Shown here piece by piece: positions 43,962 to 52,807 of a DNA stretch of 64,000 nucleotides. The notes under the pieces are model-generated. The model was not told the DNA's origin, ran no database searches, and worked only from the letters and a program-made list of their open reading frames with translations. How positions within the stretch are numbered: position 1 is the first letter of the stretch; each line of letters starts with the position of its first letter. The position numbers and the translations under genes were made by a program. The stretch is from CALBZE01 sp036381255. GTDB lineage: Bacteria; Gemmatimonadota; Gemmatimonadetes; Longimicrobiales; RSA9. Where the stretch lies: the NCBI GenBank assembly GCA_036381255.1, contig DASVDG010000077.1:72606-136605 (forward strand). The letters run 5' to 3'.

Positions 43962-44425
43962 CGCGTGCACTCCTGGGTGGTTGAAGTTGCGACACGCGGC
44001 CACGTACGCGCGGCGTGATCGGACGGTTTCAGCGCCCGCGTCGTGCGAGCGACGTGACCGACGTGCGTGGCCTGCGTGGCGGGATCTCTGGCGTGGCCCG
44101 AGATGCGTGTTGGCCGGCTCGGCGCAGAACTTCTCTTGTCACGCCGATACGCGGAGCGGACTTGCAGGTCCGCTGCGGGTGCCGACCGCTCGGCGGCAGC
44201 GGACTTCCGGAGCTTCTGTCCTGTCCGATCCGGCGTTCGCCGGGGTGCCCGGGGTCCGGCCGGCAGGCCTGCTGCTGGCGGATCAGGAGTTTTCATCTCG
44301 TCGGATTCGGCGCGTCCGCGACCTTCCTGTGCGCCGGCGCACCCTGGCGCGGCGGGGGTGCGCGGCGTAGACTGTCCGCGGCCGCATTCGCGGCCGGCGA
44401 GACGTCCCGGATCCCGGATGGCGGA
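43962..44425. other. Gap with a direct/inverted repeat, no gene
   Basis: 464 bases between two divergent genes, somewhat lower in GC than the flanks. No reading frame here has a convincing start or codon pattern. It contains a hairpin AGCGGAC/GTCCGCT with loop TTGCAG (44155-44174) and a second copy of AGCGGACTT at 44198-44206. I see no clear promoter for either flanking gene. It could be a remnant or an intergenic repeat element. Confidence 0.5.
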
Positions 44426-45049
44426 GTGAATCCGACGAAGATCGTCTGCGTGGGGCGCAACTACGTGGCGCACGCCCGCGAGCTGGGCAACGAAGTCCCC
44501 GAGTACCCGCTGTTGTTCCTGAAGCCTCCCTCGGCGGTGATCGGCGATGGGCAACCCATCGTGCTGCCTGCGGCATCCGACAGGGTGGAGCACGAAGGGG
44601 AGATCGCCCTCGTCATAGGCCGCCGTGTCCGAAACGTTTCCGAGGCCGAGGCGCTGGAGGCGGTGGCGGGGGTCGCGCCGTTGAACGACGTGACAGCGCG
44701 CGACCTCCAGCGGGCGGACGGCCAGTGGACGCGGGCGAAGGGGTTCGACACCTTCTGCCCGATCGGGCCGGCCGTCCCGCTCGCGGGCGACTGGCGGGAT
44801 CTGGAGATCGTCTGTCGCGTGAACGGCGAGACGCGGCAGCGCGGCCGGGCCGCGGAGATGGCGTTCGGCATCCCGTTCCTCATCGCGTACGTGAGCCGGA
44901 TCATGACGCTCGCCCCCGGCGACGTGATCGCGACCGGGACGCCCGAGGGGGTGGGCCCGCTCCACCCCGGCGACGCGGTCGAGGTGGAGCTGGTCGGCGG
45001 CGGCCGCGTCCGCAATCCCGTGATCGCAGCGGGCGCATCGACGCCCTGA
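44426..45049 (+). CDS. Fumarylacetoacetate hydrolase family protein (FAHD1-like)
   Basis: A 207-residue protein in the short FAH class: KIVCVGRNYVAHARELGNEV, LFLKPPSAVIGDGQPI, then the metal-binding EHEGEIALVIGR region and GDVIATGTPEGVGPL. Members are acylpyruvases, oxaloacetate decarboxylases or aromatic-degradation hydrolases, with a divalent metal bound by the E-x-E...D set. Start GTG 44426 has only a weak upstream GGA; it gives the standard FAHD1 N-terminus. 46 bases before the aminotransferase gene. Confidence 0.9.
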   Translation: MNPTKIVCVGRNYVAHARELGNEVPEYPLLFLKPPSAVIGDGQPIVLPAASDRVEHEGEIALVIGRRVRNVSEAEALEAVAGVAPLNDVTARDLQRADGQWTRAKGFDTFCPIGPAVPLAGDWRDLEIVCRVNGETRQRGRAAEMAFGIPFLIAYVSRIMTLAPGDVIATGTPEGVGPLHPGDAVEVELVGGGRVRNPVIAAGASTP

Positions 45050-45095
45050 CCCCTTTGGCGGGGCGGGCGGCGCCCGCCCCCGGAGAACCGAAACG

Positions 45096-46271
45096 ATGGC
45101 GACGACCTCGAAACCCGTGCTGGCGGAACGGTTCCGCAGCTTCCCCGCCTATCCCCTGGCCGATGTCCCGCAGATCAAACGAGAGCTGAAGGCGCAGGGC
45201 GTCGATGTGATCGATCTGGGTGCCGGCGATGCGGATCTGGCGCCGCCGCCGGCGGCCGTGGCCGCGCTGACCCGGGCGGCCGCGACGCCCGAGATGAGCC
45301 GCTACCCGTTCCAGCTCGGGCTGCCCGCGTTTCGCGAGGCCGTCGCCGCGTGGATGGAGAAGCGGTTCGGCGTCCGGCTCGACCCGTACCGCGAGGTGCT
45401 GCCGATCATCGGGTCGAAAGAGGGGATCGCGCACCTGGCCTTCTGCTACGTCGGCCCCGGCGACCGCACGATCCTGCCGGACCCGGGTTATCAGCCGTAC
45501 GTGGGCGGGACGCTCCTCGCCGGCGGCGAGCCGTACGCGGTGCCGCTCCGGCCGGAGAACGGATTCCTGATCCCGCTCGACGAGATCCCGGCCGACGTGG
45601 TGGCGCGGGCCCGGATCCTGTACCTGAACTACCCGAACAATCCGACGGCGGCGATCGCGCCGCGGGAGTATCTCGAGGAGGCGGTCGCGTTCTGTCGGCG
45701 GCACGGGATCGTCCTCGTCTACGACAACGCGTACAGCGAGATCGCGTTCGATGGTTACCGCCCGCCGAGCATCCTGGAGATCGAGGGCGCAAAGGACGTG
45801 GCGATCGAGTTCCACTCCTTCTCGAAGACGTACAACATGACGGGGTGGCGCATGGGGTGGGCTGCGGGCGGCGAGGAGGTGATCGCGGCGCTGTCGCGGG
45901 TCAAGGCATTCATCGACACCGGCGCGTTCCTGGCGGTGCAGGCGGCGGCCCGGGCGGCGCTCGAGAGCTGGGACGCCTGGGTGCCCGGCAACGTGATGGC
46001 GTTCCGGGAGCGCCGCGATGCCGCAGTCGAGGCGCTGCGCGCACAGGGCTTCGACGTTGCATCGCCGGCGGCGACCATGTACCTGTGGGTCCCGACGCCC
46101 GGCGGGACGCCGTCCGAGGCCTTCGCGCGACGCGCGCTCGTGGAGCAGGGCGTCGTGATCATGCCGGGCGCCGCGCTCGGCGCGGGCGGCGAAGGATTCT
46201 TCCGCATCGCGCTCACCCAACCGGCGGAGAGGCTGCGCGAGGCCGCCGCACGGCTGGGCGCGTTGCTCTGA
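45096..46271 (+). CDS. dapL: LL-diaminopimelate aminotransferase (DapL type)
   Basis: A 391-residue fold-type I aminotransferase. The PLP lysine lies in FHSFSKTYNMTGWRMGWAAG, preceded by YLNYPNNPTAAIAPREYLEE and DNAYSEIAFDGYRPPSILEI. The NAYSEIAFDGY and SKTYNMTGWR combination is typical of bacterial LL-DAP aminotransferases, which make LL-diaminopimelate from tetrahydrodipicolinate in one step. lysA at 17-18 kb fits this pathway. A general aspartate/alanine aminotransferase cannot be excluded without substrate data. Confidence 0.75.
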   Translation: MATTSKPVLAERFRSFPAYPLADVPQIKRELKAQGVDVIDLGAGDADLAPPPAAVAALTRAAATPEMSRYPFQLGLPAFREAVAAWMEKRFGVRLDPYREVLPIIGSKEGIAHLAFCYVGPGDRTILPDPGYQPYVGGTLLAGGEPYAVPLRPENGFLIPLDEIPADVVARARILYLNYPNNPTAAIAPREYLEEAVAFCRRHGIVLVYDNAYSEIAFDGYRPPSILEIEGAKDVAIEFHSFSKTYNMTGWRMGWAAGGEEVIAALSRVKAFIDTGAFLAVQAAARAALESWDAWVPGNVMAFRERRDAAVEALRAQGFDVASPAATMYLWVPTPGGTPSEAFARRALVEQGVVIMPGAALGAGGEGFFRIALTQPAERLREAAARLGALL

Positions 46272-46314
46272 CGGTCCGGAACTGGCGTCGTAAGGGCGGG
46301 TTAGAAAGGAACCG

Positions 46315-47256
46315 ATGAGCGCTACCGCCCCGCTTCACCCGCCCGTTCGAATTCCGCCGCCGCCGACCCCGGAAGCGGCACCGGCAGCCGTGCGCTCGCC
46401 GCGGCGCGTTCCGCGCCCCTCCTTCCGCCGTGCGCTCGCGATCGGCCTCGCCGTCTCGCTGGTCGTTCACCTCCTGGTGCTGTTGTTCGCCTGGCAGACT
46501 ACGCTCGTGCCGGTGCCGAAGCGGGCCGAAGCGCCTCCGATCCTGGCGGACGCCGGCGGCGAGCGGAACGTCATGCGCGTCGAACGGATCGTGCCGGTCC
46601 CGGACGCCGTGCCCGACGTGCGGGCGCCCGTGCAGCCGGAGCGGGAGGAGCCGACGCCGGCACCGCGACCGGCCGCGCCCGCCGGCCCCGGTGCGGCGGA
46701 GGCGGAGGCGGAGCCGGCGCGCGACGTTCCCGCAACATCGCGGCTGCGCCCCCGGATGGGCGATCCACGCCTCTGGACGCGCCCGGACGTGCCGCCGCCC
46801 CCGGAGCCGAGCGACATCCAGCGGGTGCGTGCGCGCATCGCGAGTCGCCTCGGCGTGTGGAACGACTCCGTGGCGGCCGAAGCGGGCCGCGCCGCCGACG
46901 CGCTCGATTGGACCTTCAAAGATGGCAACGGCGGGAAGTGGGGCATCTCGCCGGGGAAGCTCCACCTCGGCGGCATCACGCTGCCGCTGCCGATCCCCGG
47001 CGGCGGGCCCTCGCCGAAGCGCGAGGAGTCGGAGGAGCGGGCACGCGAGGACGCGGCGATCCTGGATCAGGCGGCGCGGGCCGGCGCGGACCAGAATTTC
47101 AAGGACCGCGTCAAGGCGATCCGGGAGCGAAAGGACCGGGAGCGGAGCGAGAAGAAGAGCGGCGGTGGCACCGGATCGAGCTCGGGGACGGGTTCCGGGG
47201 CCGGTGCCGGCTCCGACTCCGCGGCGGACTCCGACTCCGGCGCGCCGCGGCACTGA
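46315..47256 (+). CDS. TonB-like single-pass membrane protein of unknown function
   Basis: A 313-residue protein with a proline-rich cytoplasmic start, one membrane helix (about 42-61, ALAIGLAVSLVVHLLVLLFA) and an extracytoplasmic proline/acid-rich linker (PVQPEREEPTPAPRPAAPAG). Then comes a conserved-looking stretch RIASRLGVWNDSVAAEAGRA and a C-terminal Gly/Ser/Lys/Glu-rich tail. The N-terminal layout resembles TonB, but I do not see the TonB C-terminal domain. Ends in a gap with two hairpins shared with the convergent GH57 gene. Confidence 0.65.
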   Translation: MSATAPLHPPVRIPPPPTPEAAPAAVRSPRRVPRPSFRRALAIGLAVSLVVHLLVLLFAWQTTLVPVPKRAEAPPILADAGGERNVMRVERIVPVPDAVPDVRAPVQPEREEPTPAPRPAAPAGPGAAEAEAEPARDVPATSRLRPRMGDPRLWTRPDVPPPPEPSDIQRVRARIASRLGVWNDSVAAEAGRAADALDWTFKDGNGGKWGISPGKLHLGGITLPLPIPGGGPSPKREESEERAREDAAILDQAARAGADQNFKDRVKAIRERKDRERSEKKSGGGTGSSSGTGSGAGAGSDSAADSDSGAPRH

Positions 47257-47276
47257 ACTTCCGGCCGCGCGCCGCC

Positions 47277-47370
47277 GGGGGCACGGCCACGCGGGACCTT
47301 GCCCCGGCCGTGTGGCCCCGCCGGCGTGGCGCGAACGCCCCTGGATCCTCACGGGTTCGGGGGCGTCCGC
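47277..47370. terminator. Two hairpins between convergent genes
   Basis: CACGGCC/GGCCGTG (47282-47312, extended by GGGG/CCCC outside) and GCGAACGCCCC/GGGGCGTCCGC (47331-47370, one mismatch) occupy the 121-base gap between two stops. Together they suit termination of both converging transcripts; no T tract. Confidence 0.5.
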
Positions 47371-47377
47371 GTGTGGG

Positions 47378-49117
47378 CTATGGTCCCGCGGTGCCGGGCT
47401 TCCAGAGCGAGAGGTCCAGGTCGGGGAAGATCATGCCGTCACGGGCCTCCGCGTCACCGATGAACTTCCAGTCGCTTTCGCGCAGGTCTTCTCCGCGTTC
47501 CTGCCTGCGGATCAGGTCGACGACCCGATCGAAGACGTGCATGTGGTTGCCGAATCGGACCTGGGCGTAGTCCCTGGCCGCCTGCGTAGAGATGAGGAAC
47601 TGCCAGTCCGAGGACTGGAGGAGGAGCAGCTCGCGGGCGGCGAGGCGGAGCAGGCGGTGGATGATGTCGTGCTCGCGGTCGAGCCAGCGGTCGACGAGCT
47701 CGCCGAGCGTGAGCTCGGCCCGGTAGATCTCGGGCCAGGTCCAGTCGGTCTCGTGGTTCAGCCAGATGTAGTGGTGCCCGCCCTCGCCCCATGATCCCTC
47801 GGGCAGCGCGATCTCGCCGGCCGGCTCGTGGTGGTCGAGGTAGCCGCCACCGGTGGTCAGCTCGATCTCGTCGTCGCGGGCCATCTTCTCCAGGACGCGG
47901 ACGATCCACTCCACGCCCTCGTGCCACCAGTGCCCGAACAGCTCGGTGTCGAACGGCGCGACGACGATGCCGGGCTCGTCGAAGACGTCCCGGTGCTGCT
48001 CGAGCCGTCGCCGGACGAGGTGGTGGAAGTGCGTGGCGTTCTCCTCGATCCGTTCGTCGGCCATCTCGGGGACGTACTCGGCCTTCTCGCCGAGGTTGGC
48101 GCCCCGGGCGGTGACGCGCCAGTAGCGGTGGCCGCCGGGGTGGTGCCGCTTGTGGAACTCGAGGTACCAGCCGTCGCCGGGATAGCCCCACTCGCCGCTC
48201 CAGACCTGGAGCGACGCGGCGGGCTCGCGGGCGTAGACGTGGACGGGGCCGGCGAGCGGGACCGGCGAGTGGACGCGGTACATCGCGTTCGCGGTGCGGG
48301 TGACATCCTCCGGGCGCACCGCCTCACCGTACTCCCGCGCGTAGCGCTCGGCGAGGCGGCGGAGCGCGGGGTGGAGCTGCGCGTAGGTGCCCATCGCCTG
48401 GCCGCCGCGGAGCAGGTGCGTGTCCACGAAGAAGTACTCGATCCCCTCGTCGGCGAGGAACTCCTCGATGCCGCGGCGCAGGCCGGAGGCGGGGACGCGC
48501 GGCCCGGCGACCGGCGGCGCCCAGTCGTAGCGCGGCCGGTACGCGCATTCGGGGAGCCAGATCCCGCGGGGGTCGCGGCCGAAATGGCGGCGGTAGGTCT
48601 CGGCGCCGATGCGGAGCTGCGCGCGGACGGCTTCGTCGGTCCCGATCAGCGGGAGGTAGCCGTGGGTCGCGGCGCTGGTGATGATCTCGATCGCGCCGAC
48701 ATCCTGGAGCCGGCGGAACGCGCCGATCAGGTCGCGGTCGTAGCGTTCGCGGTAGTCGTGCAGCCGCTCGGTGAAGAGCCGCTCCCAGTGGCGTGCGAGC
48801 GATGCGCGGTGGTGGTGGCCTTCCCAGTCGAAGACCTCGGCGTCGTGGCGGGCGGATTCGATCCGCTCCTCGAGCCAGGCGTCCAGCTCGTCCTGGAACG
48901 CCTCGGACGCGAGCTGCTCGGCGAGGATCGGCGTGATGCCGAGCGTGATCCCGAGCCGCAGCCCGCGGTCCAGCAGCCGCTCGATCCCGCGGATCAGGGG
49001 CAGGTAGCTCTCGGCCGCCGCCTCGCTCAGCCATTCGGTGCCGTGCGGCCAGCGGCCGTGGGCGAGGACATAGGGCAGATGCGAGTGGAGCACGATCGTG
49101 AACGCGCCGAGCCTCAT
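47378..49117 (-). CDS. Glycoside hydrolase family 57 alpha-glucan branching enzyme
   Basis: A 579-residue protein opening MRLGAFTIVLHSHLPYVLAH (GH57 motif 1, HSHxP). The family catalytic residues are visible: Glu190 in GIWLPECAY and Asp390 in VAPFDTELFGHWW. A C-terminal DUF1957-type helical domain ends the protein (LIRRQERGEDLRESDWKFIG). GH57 branching enzymes create alpha-1,6 branches in glycogen-like glucans. Length and both motifs agree with characterised members. ATG 49117; AGGAT-type site upstream. No glycogen synthase or phosphorylase is nearby. Confidence 0.88.
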   Translation of the reverse strand: MRLGAFTIVLHSHLPYVLAHGRWPHGTEWLSEAAAESYLPLIRGIERLLDRGLRLGITLGITPILAEQLASEAFQDELDAWLEERIESARHDAEVFDWEGHHHRASLARHWERLFTERLHDYRERYDRDLIGAFRRLQDVGAIEIITSAATHGYLPLIGTDEAVRAQLRIGAETYRRHFGRDPRGIWLPECAYRPRYDWAPPVAGPRVPASGLRRGIEEFLADEGIEYFFVDTHLLRGGQAMGTYAQLHPALRRLAERYAREYGEAVRPEDVTRTANAMYRVHSPVPLAGPVHVYAREPAASLQVWSGEWGYPGDGWYLEFHKRHHPGGHRYWRVTARGANLGEKAEYVPEMADERIEENATHFHHLVRRRLEQHRDVFDEPGIVVAPFDTELFGHWWHEGVEWIVRVLEKMARDDEIELTTGGGYLDHHEPAGEIALPEGSWGEGGHHYIWLNHETDWTWPEIYRAELTLGELVDRWLDREHDIIHRLLRLAARELLLLQSSDWQFLISTQAARDYAQVRFGNHMHVFDRVVDLIRRQERGEDLRESDWKFIGDAEARDGMIFPDLDLSLWKPGTAGP

Positions 49118-49209
49118 GGGCGGATCCTGGAGCGGGTGGGTGTCGACTGGTCTGCGAATTGCACCGGGTCGCCGCCGACCTTCAAAGTCCGTTCCCAACG
49201 GGAGGAACG

Positions 49210-49995
49210 ATGTTTCGGGACCGTCGAGCGGAGAGTCGGAAGCAGCTCTGGACCGTGGGTGTCGGGGTGGCGGCGGGCCTCTGGGCAGGCCTCGCGCTGG
49301 CGCGTCGGTCGAGGCGCGGCCGGGAGCCGGGCGGCGCCAGGGCGCTGGACACGATGGAGCGGCGCGTGGCCGACGCACTGGAAGCCGAGGGGCTGCTCGG
49401 GCGCTTCGACATCGAGGTCGGCGCGCTGAGCGACGGGATCGTCGAGCTGACGGGGACGGTCCGGGACGAAAGCGACGCCGACCGCGCTGTGGCCGTGGCG
49501 CAGCGGGTCGCGGGCGTAGGCACGGTGCTGAACCGACTGGACACGGAGATCCTCGAGGAGCACCTGGCCGAGACCCGCATGAGGCACGCCGAGCGGGGCC
49601 CGGGCGAGCGGGAGACGCACTGGTACGGCAATCTCGTGGGTACCGGGATGCGGCGTCAGGGGCACGAGACGGACCCCGCCCGGCCGGACGACAGGATCGA
49701 CATCGTGACGCGGGAGCTGGGCGTGGACCGGGCCGAAGAGGCGGCGAGCGAGTCGCTCGACAAGCTCGCGCCGGCCGTGGCCGGGCACACGACGCAGCCG
49801 GCGGCGCCGAGCGACCGCGACGTCGTGGACCGCGCGTCGCACCGGCGTCTGGGAAACGTCCCGGCCGAACCGGTCCAGGAGCTGAACCCCGAATCGGGGA
49901 TTCACGAGAACGTGAAGAAGGGCACGGAGCTCACCCTCGAGGACGCGGGCCTCGAAGAGGAGCTGATCGAGCGCGACCTCAAGGATCGCAGCTGA
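49210..49995 (+). CDS. BON-domain protein
   Basis: A 261-residue protein. After a basic start and a short hydrophobic stretch (about 17-30, VGVGVAAGLWAGLALA, probably an anchor), residues about 47-120 form a BON domain (RVADALEAEGLLGRFDIEVG; DGIVELTGTVRDESDADRAV). The remaining ~140 residues are polar and probably disordered, without a recognised domain. BON domains bind membranes or lipids and often act in envelope stress. A clear GGAGG lies 5 bases before ATG 49210. Confidence 0.82.
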   Translation: MFRDRRAESRKQLWTVGVGVAAGLWAGLALARRSRRGREPGGARALDTMERRVADALEAEGLLGRFDIEVGALSDGIVELTGTVRDESDADRAVAVAQRVAGVGTVLNRLDTEILEEHLAETRMRHAERGPGERETHWYGNLVGTGMRRQGHETDPARPDDRIDIVTRELGVDRAEEAASESLDKLAPAVAGHTTQPAAPSDRDVVDRASHRRLGNVPAEPVQELNPESGIHENVKKGTELTLEDAGLEEELIERDLKDRS

Positions 49996-50019
49996 CCGCT
50001 CCGGTGTAGTCTCTCCCGG

Positions 50020-50049
50020 TTGACGAAGCGGAACGTAGGTCGCTACCCT
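50020..50049 (+). promoter_or_regulatory. Sigma-70-type promoter for valS
   Basis: TTGACG and TACCCT separated by 18 bases, the -10 box 28 bases before the valS start codon. The leader would be very short. Confidence 0.6.
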
Positions 50050-50077
50050 TCCGTTTTCAACGTCACCGGCAGAGACC

Positions 50078-52807
50078 ATGACCGAACCGCTTTCGCCACA
50101 GTACGATCCGGGCGCGATCGAAGCGCCGCTCTACCGCCGCTGGGAAGAGCGGGGGTATTTCCACGCCGACCCCGAGCCGGTGCTCGAGGGGCGGAAGGAC
50201 CCGTACGTCGTCATGATCCCGCCGCCGAACGTGACGGCGGTGCTGCACATGGGGCACGGCCTGAACAACACGATCCAGGACGTGCTCGTGCGGTGGCGCC
50301 GGATGCAGGGGCGGGAGACGCTGTGGCAGCCGGGGACGGACCACGCGGGGATCGCGACGCAGAACGTCGTCGAGCGGCTGCTCGCGAAGGAGGGGAAGAC
50401 CCGCTACGACCTGGGCCGCGACGCCTTCGTCGGGCGCGTCTGGAGCTTCGTCGACGAGACCGGCTCGACGATCCTGGAGCAGCTCCGCGCGATCGGCAGC
50501 TCGTGCGACTGGGCGCGCACGCGATTCACGCTGGATCCCGGGCTGTCGCGCGCGGTGCGCGAGGTCTTCGTCCGCCTCTACGAAAAGGGGCTGATCTACC
50601 GGGGCAACTACATCATCAACTGGTGCCCGCGGTGCCTGACGGCGCTCTCGGACGAGGAGGCGGAGGGCGAGGAGACGCAGGGGAAGCTCTATCACCTCCG
50701 CTACCCTCTGGTCGCCCCGGTCGAGGGCGGCCGACTGCCCACGCTGCCGGACGGGCGGGCGTACGTCGTGGTGGCGACGACGCGGCCGGAGACGATGCTC
50801 GGGGACACCGCGGTCGCGGTGCACCCGGAGGACGAGCGGTACCGCGGGCTGGTCGGGCTGGAGCTGGAGCTGCCGCTCACGGGGCGGCGCATCCCGATCG
50901 TCGCGGACGCGTTCGTCGACCCGGAGTTCGGTACCGGGGCGGTGAAGGTCACGCCGGCGCACGACCCGAACGACTTCGAGCTGGGGCGCCGGCACGGGCT
51001 GCCGGAGCTGAACGTGATGACGCCCGAGGCGACGATGAGCGACGCGGTCCCGGCGCCGTTCCGGGGGCTCGACCGCTTCGAGGCGCGCGAGCAGGTGGTC
51101 CAGGCGTTCCGCGAGCTCGGGCTGCTCGAGAAGATCGAGGAGCACACGCATTCGGTGCCGCACTGCTACCGGTGCGACACGGTCGTCGAGCCGCGGCTCT
51201 CGGAGCAGTGGTTCGTGCGGATGAAGCCGCTCGCGGAGCCGGCGCTGGCGGCATCGCGGGCGGGGAAGGTCCGCTTCACGCCGGAGCGCTGGACGAAGGT
51301 GTACGAGCACTGGCTCGAGAACATCCGGGACTGGTGCATCTCGCGGCAGCTCTGGTGGGGGCATCGCATCCCCGTGTGGTACTGCCGGGCGGAAGGCTGC
51401 GGCGAGACGATCGTCGCGCGGGAAGACCCGACGACGTGCCCGAAGTGCGGGGGCGTCGCGCTCGAGCAGGATCCGGATGTGCTGGACACGTGGTTCTCCT
51501 CGTGGCTCTGGCCGTTCTCGACGCTCGGCTGGCCCGAGGAGACGCCGGAGTTGAAGGCGTTCTACCCGACGCACGCGCTGAGCACGGCGCCGGAGATCCT
51601 GTTCTTCTGGGTCGCCCGGATGATCATGGCGGGGCTCGAGTTCATGGGCGAAGTCCCGTTCAGCGACGTCTACCTGCACAGCACGGTCCGGGACCACCTG
51701 AACCGGAAGATGTCGAAGTCGCTGGGGAACGGGATCGACCCGCTGGAGGTGGTCGAGCGGTTCGGCGCGGATGCGCTGCGCTACACGGTGATCGCCGCGG
51801 CGGGCGTCGGCACGGACATCCTCCTGAACTACCAGGACCTGGAGGAGGCGTTCGCGCCGGGGCGCAACTTCGCGAACAAGATCTGGAACGCCGGCCGGTT
51901 CGCGCTGATGAACGTCGAGGGCGCGGAGATCCGGCCGATCGAGGAGGCGCGGGACGCACTGGAGCCGGCGGACCGGTGGATCCTGTCGCGGCTGAACGCG
52001 GCGACCGCGGAGATGACGCGGCACCTGGAGTCGTTCCGCTTCCACGATGCGGCGGCCACGGTCTACCATTTCTTCTGGCGCGAGCTGGCCGACTGGTACC
52101 TGGAGCTGGTGAAGCCGAGGCTGTACGGCGAGGCGACGGAGGAGAGCAAGGCGGTGGCGCAGGCGACGCTCGTCGCGGTGCTGGACGGCGTGTTCCGGCT
52201 GCTGCACCCGATCATGCCGTTCATCAGCGAAGCGCTCTGGCAGCGGCTGCCGGTCCCGGCGGGGCGGGGACGGGAGGAGTCGCTGGTGATCGCGCGCTGG
52301 CCCGAGCCGCGGCCGGAGTGGGAGGACGCCGAGGCCGAGGCGCAGATGACGGCGCTGATGGAGCTGATCGGCGAGATCCGGACGTTGCGCTCGGAGTACG
52401 GCGTCGCGGCCGCTGCGCAGGTCGACGTGCGCCTCGCGAACGTGCCGGCGTCGCTGGAGCGGGCGCTCGCGGCTGAGGCGCGGGCCGTGCGGCGCCTGGC
52501 GCGGGTCGCCGAGGTGGTGCGGGACGGCGCGCCGGACGGGCGGGCCGGCGCGCACGCGGTGCTGAAGAGCGGCGCGGAGCTGTTCCTTCCGCTGGAGGGG
52601 ATCATCGACCTGGACCGGGAGCGGGAGCGGCTCTCGAGCGAGATCGAGCGCCTGGAGCGGCAGCTCCGCTCGACGGAGGGTCGGCTGGCGAACGAGCAGT
52701 TCGTGTCGAAGGCGCCGGCGGAGGTGGTGGACCGGGAGCGGGAGAAGGCGGAGAACTTCCGTGCTCAGGTCGAGCGCCTGACGCACGTGCTGAGCGCGCT
52801 GACGTGA
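50078..52807 (+). CDS. valS: Valyl-tRNA synthetase
   Basis: A 909-residue class I synthetase. The HIGH motif is H57-M-G-H60 in PPPNVTAVLHMGHGLNNTIQ and KMSKS is at 544-548 (RKMSKSLGNG). Between them lies the CP1 editing domain (ATTRPETMLGDTAVAV; FGTGAVKVTPAHDPNDFELG) that hydrolyses mischarged Thr-tRNA. The anticodon-binding domain and a C-terminal coiled coil (RERLSSEIERLERQLRSTEG), specific to ValRS, complete it. Its TGA overlaps the next GTG by four bases. Confidence 0.98.
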   Translation: MTEPLSPQYDPGAIEAPLYRRWEERGYFHADPEPVLEGRKDPYVVMIPPPNVTAVLHMGHGLNNTIQDVLVRWRRMQGRETLWQPGTDHAGIATQNVVERLLAKEGKTRYDLGRDAFVGRVWSFVDETGSTILEQLRAIGSSCDWARTRFTLDPGLSRAVREVFVRLYEKGLIYRGNYIINWCPRCLTALSDEEAEGEETQGKLYHLRYPLVAPVEGGRLPTLPDGRAYVVVATTRPETMLGDTAVAVHPEDERYRGLVGLELELPLTGRRIPIVADAFVDPEFGTGAVKVTPAHDPNDFELGRRHGLPELNVMTPEATMSDAVPAPFRGLDRFEAREQVVQAFRELGLLEKIEEHTHSVPHCYRCDTVVEPRLSEQWFVRMKPLAEPALAASRAGKVRFTPERWTKVYEHWLENIRDWCISRQLWWGHRIPVWYCRAEGCGETIVAREDPTTCPKCGGVALEQDPDVLDTWFSSWLWPFSTLGWPEETPELKAFYPTHALSTAPEILFFWVARMIMAGLEFMGEVPFSDVYLHSTVRDHLNRKMSKSLGNGIDPLEVVERFGADALRYTVIAAAGVGTDILLNYQDLEEAFAPGRNFANKIWNAGRFALMNVEGAEIRPIEEARDALEPADRWILSRLNAATAEMTRHLESFRFHDAAATVYHFFWRELADWYLELVKPRLYGEATEESKAVAQATLVAVLDGVFRLLHPIMPFISEALWQRLPVPAGRGREESLVIARWPEPRPEWEDAEAEAQMTALMELIGEIRTLRSEYGVAAAAQVDVRLANVPASLERALAAEARAVRRLARVAEVVRDGAPDGRAGAHAVLKSGAELFLPLEGIIDLDRERERLSSEIERLERQLRSTEGRLANEQFVSKAPAEVVDREREKAENFRAQVERLTHVLSALT

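Noticed and set aside
44015..44425. An upstream extension of the FAH hydrolase reading frame
   Set aside because: The added ~137 residues are Arg/Cys/Gly-rich, have no domain and break the standard FAHD1 N-terminus.
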